64,000 nt of DNA from Saprospiraceae bacterium. Lineage in GTDB: Bacteria > Bacteroidota > Bacteroidia > Chitinophagales > Saprospiraceae. The position numbers and the translations under genes were made by a program. The stretch is from assembly GCA_016714765.1 (NCBI GenBank), contig JADKCF010000007.1, positions 110,736 to 174,735 on the forward strand, in the 5' to 3' direction. How positions within the stretch are numbered: the first letter of the stretch is position 1; the number at the start of each line of letters is the position of its first letter. The notes below the pieces were generated by a model, which saw only the letters and a list, made by a program, of their open reading frames with translations, did not search any database and was not told where the DNA came from. Positions 59,501-64,000 of this stretch are shown here, piece by piece.

Positions 59501-60414
59501 AAATTCCTGTTTGTCCACAAACCCGCAAGGTCATGCGTAGTGCTGAAACCTGAAGGACCCCAATCTGTGAATGACTCTATTAATACCTCAGCATTGGTGC
59601 TTGAAGTCCATGGATCACAAGCAGAACAAGCAGACATCCACTGCTGGCCCATCAAAAATGAGATTTCATCAGCGAATTCATTATCGTAATTGGTCTGAAC
59701 ATCATTCATTACGCCAATATGATGGTTTTCCGCTCCGGATGCTCCTCCATACTTATTGTAAATGGAAAAATCTGATGCAGTATTGTATCTGATTTCTATA
59801 CACTCTCCTGGCATACGGCTACCTCTCACAGATGAATTTGCATGATTTCTAGCTTTTTTCAACTCATCTTTATCTACCTCATATCCACATTTATATTCTT
59901 TTTTATCTTTGATATCCTTGACATTGTAAATGACAAATTTATCTCTTAAATTTGATTTAGTATAATATTGCAAAGGTTCGATATAATATTCTTCACCTCC
60001 ATGTCGGATAAATCCATAAATAAAATTATCATTGAAGGTCAAAGCAGCTTCACTATTAGATAACCCATTAACGCTTCCGTGCATGGGTATGGCATTTGTT
60101 CCTCTTATAGTTTCTGTTATTCCATCACCTTTTTGGATTGTCAAAACATATGAAGGACTGATCAGCTTTGTTTTTCTTAAATTTAAGTCCCACTCAGCAC
60201 CATTATTCAAAGAAATCTTAAGACTTGGAATATGCTCATTTGCCTTAATTTGAGATAATATTTCTTTGCTATGAATGTTTAAAATCTCATAGTGAGTAAA
60301 TTTTGTTTCCAGGACATACAATTCTTGTTCACTTTGTGCAACGATGCCTGAATTAAATAGGATAGCAAAAAGTACATTTACAAATACTATCCTGCTCAAG
60401 AATTTATTATTCAT
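56572..60414 (-). CDS. Reprolysin-like T9SS metalloprotease with ten PKD domains
   Basis: 1280 aa from ATG 60414 (MNNKFLSRIVFVNVLFAILF signal); the track-independent upstream extension is not a likely start. A propeptide-like region leads to a metallopeptidase of about 200 aa with MTAHEIGHNFNADHD (HExxHxxxxxHD) and Met-turn NTIMAPS, that is an M12B-like metzincin. From about residue 405 ten PKD-like domains of 70-80 aa follow, alternating between a type with FxGGxPSTS and a type with FGDGxTS...HTY ending in a CG motif. The C-terminal ~80 residues (VNIYPNPSSGSFYIEID ... SYFLKIVGPSGNKTKKIII) are a T9SS type A sorting domain. Extracellular protease-adhesin. Confidence 0.92.
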   Translation of the reverse strand: MNNKFLSRIVFVNVLFAILFNSGIVAQSEQELYVLETKFTHYEILNIHSKEILSQIKANEHIPSLKISLNNGAEWDLNLRKTKLISPSYVLTIQKGDGITETIRGTNAIPMHGSVNGLSNSEAALTFNDNFIYGFIRHGGEEYYIEPLQYYTKSNLRDKFVIYNVKDIKDKKEYKCGYEVDKDELKKARNHANSSVRGSRMPGECIEIRYNTASDFSIYNKYGGASGAENHHIGVMNDVQTNYDNEFADEISFLMGQQWMSACSACDPWTSSTNAEVLIESFTDWGPSGFSTTHDLAGLWTNRNLDGPTVGIAWLGVLCTNFKYHVLQDWTGSPTSLRVMTAHEIGHNFNADHDASGSNTIMAPSVNSATTWSAASISAIQTEYSGAGCLGNCVGSGQPPIADFTYDINSFCVTAQVSYTDLSSNVVSRSWSFPGGTPSTSTAANPVVLYNQPGTYGATLVVNNTFGTDQIFYPDVVTVQDFPNSNFSFTVAGNTATFSFTGNDAFSYIWDFGDNQFSYEPNPIHTFQNDGVYNVKLTVNNDCGNDIKIRQVTIATPPTAMFSSNVVAGCQPLTVNFTSLSSSNSVGYLWTFTGGNPSTSTLQNPQVVYSNPGEFSVSLKVTNPQGQDTEIKNDFISVAPVTVPSFTYTANGAIVSFNNASQNATSYIWNFGDGNTSTLQNPTHTYLNNGVYTVSMSAINDCGTNVTQQTVTIALPPVAGFSASNSTICSGQSVTFQNTTTYNPTSYLWTFEGGTPATSMEANPTVLFNQSGTYDVTLLVSNANGSNQATLQNFVTVNATPILNLQHVNDGLTVYFSSNVLNGSNIVWNFGDGQTSTQANPTHVYTAEGTYLVSLTANNSCGPTSVQQNVQVQLAPNAGFSAVNTVGCSPGTIAFNNASSPSATSYLWSFEGGVPSTSTEKNPVVTFNNPGIYDVTLTVFNNVGQGTSTKTDYIQILTMPATGFNTSVSDNIINLTNTAAAIDSVRWIISGNGQTYVLTGSNTNFEAPQNGNYSVTQVTYNQCGFSTSTSQTLEINAYPISSFGISGACKLVPVLFSSTSSNADSIKWTINGVTYNNINRPSVVFDSVGSYFVQLISYNHLGSDTLESAVIVKEKLLSGFTHTSANGLVSFTYTGENPVDIEWIFGDGVTDSIPNPVHTYSSSGTYLVTQISHSECGSDTTKATLSIIVSKTKDEDFGEVNIYPNPSSGSFYIEIDNRDQGVLQFMLLDMLGRVVGTNVSDHGQGLNSKKIEILHPVEGSYFLKIVGPSGNKTKKIIIQK

Positions 60415-60542
60415 TATGTTTAATAAAGTTTGGAAAATAAAATTGAAATTAAAGTACAAAGAAAGTAAATAATATTAAGCAGAAAAAGTTTAAGCAAAAA
60501 TAAATAAATGTTATATCACCAACTTTTTAAAGAAGGGCAAGG

Positions 60543-61266
60543 TTACATAAAAAGGTAGAACGATTGCGTAAGGGATTTGAACTCTTCTGTGTAGTCGTTG
60601 CTTAGGTCACTGTTATGAATGATCAAAGTGTCCCTTTGGGTTGACAAGTTGTGTTTATTGCCCAACCTTATAAGCAGTCTTTCGATGGGTTTTTGTGCTT
60701 TGGCATACACTTCTGTTATTTTCACAGGCGAAAAAGTCATATAATTCTGCCATTTCAATAAATCGCAGTCCCTCAATATAAGGGAGTATCAGGTCAAAAT
60801 GGCCATCAGGGGTTAAAAGCTTTTTTACTGATCTAAGAAGATCTGTATGAGATAATTTTATGGTATGTCTCACATTTTTTTTGTTCTCATTCAGTGAGAA
60901 GGTTCCTCCTGAAAAAAAAGGTGGATTGCTGATAATAAGATCGTATTTATGAGTGGTTATCTCACAATAATTTTGCAAAGAATCATATATAGCTTCCAGC
61001 CGTTGGCTGAATGGAGACTGTTCCATATTTAACCTCGCCTGTTTGTAAGCGATTTCGTCTATCTCTAGTCCGTGAGCAATGATTTCTTCATTCTTTTGTG
61101 CCACCATGATGGCAATAACACCTGTGCCTGTGCCAATATCTAACACGTTTTTCTTGGTACTTATATCCGACCATGCACCCAATAAAACGCCGTCTGTATT
61201 GACTTTCATAGTACAGTCATCCTGTTGGATTACAAACTTTTTAAACCTAAAACTATTATCCCCCAC
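60543..61266 (-). CDS. tRNA1(Val) adenine-N6-methyltransferase-like protein, frameshifted
   Basis: About 240 aa. SAM motif LDIGTGTGVIAIMVAQ (about residues 41-56), acidic ALELDEIAYKQA-like GLEIDEIAYKQA, and NPPFFSGGTF (the NPPF catalytic motif of N6-adenine and other amino-methylases). Best fit is TrmN6, which methylates A37 of tRNA-Val. An extra base in the T5 run 60731-60735 sends the end out of frame; repaired it reads ELYDFSPVKITEVYAKAQKP and ends at 60543. Confidence 0.88.
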
Positions 61267-61313
61267 ATCTTTAGAATTTCGTGTTGATGTAACACTTGCC
61301 TTCCATACAAAGT

Positions 61314-64000
61314 TTACTTTATCACCAATTTTGATTTGTAAGTGCTCCTACCCGAGGTCATTTCCAGAATATAGATGCCGGTCACCCAACTACTGACATC
61401 TATCTGATGATCTCCTTGAGATAATGTAGTTTTAAACAGAATTCGTCCTCTTATATCCCTGATTATGAGTTTACTATCTTTGTCAGACCTGATAGTGAAT
61501 TGCAAATCTGCCGGATTTGGAAAAACCGTAAACCAAGGGGCATTGGTCTGCTGTACTATTCCTGTCGAAATGAAATCCTTACAATCACTAAAATAAGTAC
61601 ATCCCATATATGTTATCCCCAATGCGTATTTTCCTGATTTGAACAAAACAAAATCAGATTTCGATGCACCTAAAATCTGAACCCTTTCCCCATTTACACA
61701 TTCGTACCATTGATACTTTGCTCCCTCTATTTGAATAGCTTTGAGGGTATCTTTCACTGCATAAAATATAGGTACAAAATTGACAATTTTAATTTCAAAA
61801 TTCACTGTACTGTCACAACCTTTGACCGATGACAGTAATTCTGTATAGGCCCCTGCATTAAAATAAGTACTGCCCCCTATCGTCAAACCTGCACCTTTAC
61901 AAATCTCAAAAACAGCAAATGTTACATATTTTTTATTTACTACAATTTTGATATTTAAAACACTATCACATCCATCGGCTTTTGTGATTGTGTCTCTATA
62001 TATACCCTCCTGATTATATTTTATATTATTTACTGTCACCTCACTACCCTCACAGATGTTATATGTAAGATCTTTTACAACATGATTAAATATTAGCTTA
62101 GAGGTCACTATACTGTCGCAGCCTTTTGCCGACGACAATGTATCCAAATAAACACCAGGCTGTGTATATAATTTGATACCAACTTTTACAGATTCTCCCG
62201 GACAAATTTTATAATCTATCGATTTGCGGATTACATCATTCACTTTAAGATTCAAAACAATGATGCTATCACAACCAAAATAGTTTTTTAAACTGACTGT
62301 ATAGACTCCTGACCCAGTAAAAATTTGATTACCGATTTCAACATTCTGACCTGTACAAATATCATTCTGGACAAAATAAAATCGAGGGGCTATTTTTAGG
62401 TCAGTGTTGATAATACTATCGCAACCGAAAATTGTCAAAAGTGTGTCTCTGTAAAACCCTGTATTTTTATGAACCTTACTACCGACACGTATACTGTCTC
62501 CTTCACAAATTTTAACTACCCTTTGCACAGGTGCCGGTACATTATATACTCTCAAATCAGTCAGAATAATGCTGTCACAAGCCAAATTGATTGAAAATAG
62601 TATCCCTGAAGTTGCCTGTTGCTTTATATACTTTAGCTCCAACTTTGATACTATCCCCTTTACATATGGAAACATTCTGCTCATACAAGGAATTTTTAGC
62701 AGTGCTGATGTCGGTCGTAATAATACTGTCACACCCTAATGTGGAAATGAGTCGGTCCACATATATTCCTTTAGTTTTGTAAATACTGTTACCTACCTTA
62801 ATACTGTCACCGTCACATAGTGTCACTTTATTGAAAAAGGATGTCGGGAGTTCAATGATTTTTACTATTAATAAATCTTTACACCCGTTGGGTCCTATGT
62901 TTGTTTGAACATATGTCCCCGCTGTGTAATAAGTAATTTGTCTTATTTTAACAGAATCCCCCTGACAAATAATAGCTTCAGCATTTTCTATCTTAGAAGG
63001 CAGCACGTTGACTGTTGTAACTATGACACTGTCACAACCATTTACAGTCGGAAGTGTAGTGGCAAAGGTACCTGCAAATTTAAATACTGAATTTCCGATT
63101 TTAACAGAATCGCCCTCACAAATGGAGACAGATTGGCTGAGCTGATATTTTGGATACATAAATATTTCGGTCACCAATACACTATCACATCCAGATTTGG
63201 ATTGTAATGAATCGACAAAAACGCCCGCTGCTGTGTAATTACTATTTCCAATTTTCACTGTATCCCCTTGACATAGATTGACAACCTGATATCTGAGACT
63301 ATCTTTAAAAACCTTAATGTCAATTTTCCGGCAAGGGTCATTTTGTGCACAACCTCCAAATCCTTTTACAAAAAAAGATGTATTTCGGGAAACGGGAAGA
63401 TTAAGGAAATCGCCACTTGCAAAAGTGATTCCTCCACAACTATCCCTCTGCCATGACCATTGCGTAGCTCCATTGAGATATCCTTCTTCGACTCTGATGA
63501 GTGCTTTTTCGCCAAAACATAGTTCGCTTTTTTCTACTTTAATGGATTTTATATACGGATTGACACAAACAAAAGTATTCCATAAAAAGGCATCTAAGCC
63601 TCCATTGGAAAATATATTTATTTCAGAAGATGTGGGATCAAAGTCTGTTATTGCGCCGAAACCTCCCGTTGATATCAGCTCACCATTGTTCTTTAGTTCG
63701 AGGTCGTTTATCTGCTCATTGGCAATACCCCCAAGGGTGAAATGATCATTATAAGTGCCATCCTGATTATATATAGCAATAAACGCGTCTGCTCCACCAC
63801 GAGACTCGCTGCTGTTGTTAAAAGGAAGAGAAGGATTAAAATCTACTTTGCCTCTGAAAAGTCCTGCTACATATATAACTCATTTTTATTTATGATCACT
63901 CTGTTTCCTGAGTCATTCCTGAGCATCCCCATAACCATTCACCCATTGTGTTGCCGTTAGCATTAAGTTTGACAATATAAATGTCCGTGGACCCAACTGA
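61314..64000 (-). CDS. T9SS protein of ten two-cysteine repeats, partial, frameshifted
   Basis: Minus strand from the right edge. From about 63925 to 63310 a propeller-like SBBP region (GGADAFIAIYNQDGTYNDHF; TDFDPTSSEINIF; GGLDAFLWNTFVC) and a short bridge. Then ten tandem units of about 50 aa, each C-x-GDS-x-KxG ... Y/FxxxGxYxDxL ... GCDSI, for example ICEGDSVKIGNSVFKFAG and ICKGDSIKVGAKVYK. The C-terminal ~85 aa (TVFPNPADLQFTIRSDKDSK ... GIYILEMTSGRST) is a T9SS type A sorting domain. Frameshifts at 62579-62581 (extra base), near 63872 (TA repeat), about 63925 and about 63935-63945. Secreted or surface protein of unknown target. Confidence 0.85.

Overview
The window is AT-rich bacterial DNA, and everything points to Bacteroidota, most likely the Saprospiraceae/Chitinophagales side (taxon inferred). 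The evidence is: secreted proteins with type IX secretion (T9SS) C-terminal sorting domains, a gliding-motility-type sorting domain, PKD-rich surface proteins, TAnnTTTG -7 promoter boxes, almost no Shine-Dalgarno sequences, and the SurE/LpxB/PnuC, GroESL, SecA, LolA and UbiX/UbiD repertoire. It is chromosomal: there is no phage, plasmid, IS element, CRISPR array or rRNA, and only one tRNA (initiator Met).

Layout. 1-1.9 kb: secreted M43 metalloprotease running off the left edge. 2.1-7.3 kb: a PPP-type phosphatase, then a leftward run of unassigned envelope and lipoprotein genes. 7.5-7.75 kb: decayed response-regulator receiver domain. 7.8-10.6 kb: leftward sugar kinase, flavin reductase and TolB-like propeller. 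10.8-13.7 kb: rightward surE, small membrane protein, lpxB, pnuC. 13.8-19.4 kb: leftward groESL, VOC protein, prfB (with its programmed frameshift), FKBP isomerase, DHH phosphoesterase. 19.5-26.5 kb: rightward ndk, Na/Pi cotransporter, Ca-type P-ATPase, unknown gene, peroxiredoxin, thioredoxin. 26.6-29.5 kb: leftward RluA-type synthase, LolA, secreted amidotransferase-like protein. 29.6-38.7 kb: rightward VWA membrane protein, two tandem DUF3857/transglutaminase proteins, T9SS PKD protein. 38.8-40.3 kb: OmpA/TSP3 protein. 40.7-48 kb: DUF47-PiT phosphate uptake pair, tRNA-fMet, ald, folC, ubiX, ubiD-like. 48-51.2 kb: Nramp-like transporter and T9SS type-B protein. 51.5-56.5 kb: secA-ribD-nth. 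56.6-64 kb: 1280-aa reprolysin-like protease with alternating PKD repeats, TrmN6-like methylase, and a T9SS protein of ten two-cysteine repeats that runs off the right edge.

A striking property is that at least 15 genes, including conserved housekeeping ones (ald, folC, ubiD, nrnA, P-ATPase), are split by one- or two-base indels, mostly in short homopolymers or dinucleotide runs, and two secreted proteins carry an in-frame TGA. Because conserved enzymes are hit as often as accessory ones, uncorrected long-read assembly error is more likely than real decay. Split genes are therefore annotated here as single full-length loci with the break points given. The only frameshift I regard as biological is the RF2 programmed +1 site in prfB.

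Biologically the window combines housekeeping (protein folding, export, termination, lipid A, riboflavin, folate, DNA repair) with a surface/secretome theme: two proteases, four large adhesin-like T9SS proteins, an OmpA-TSP3 anchor and a set of unassigned lipoproteins. Phosphate and metal transport (PNaS, PiT-DUF47, P-ATPase, Nramp-like) form a second theme.
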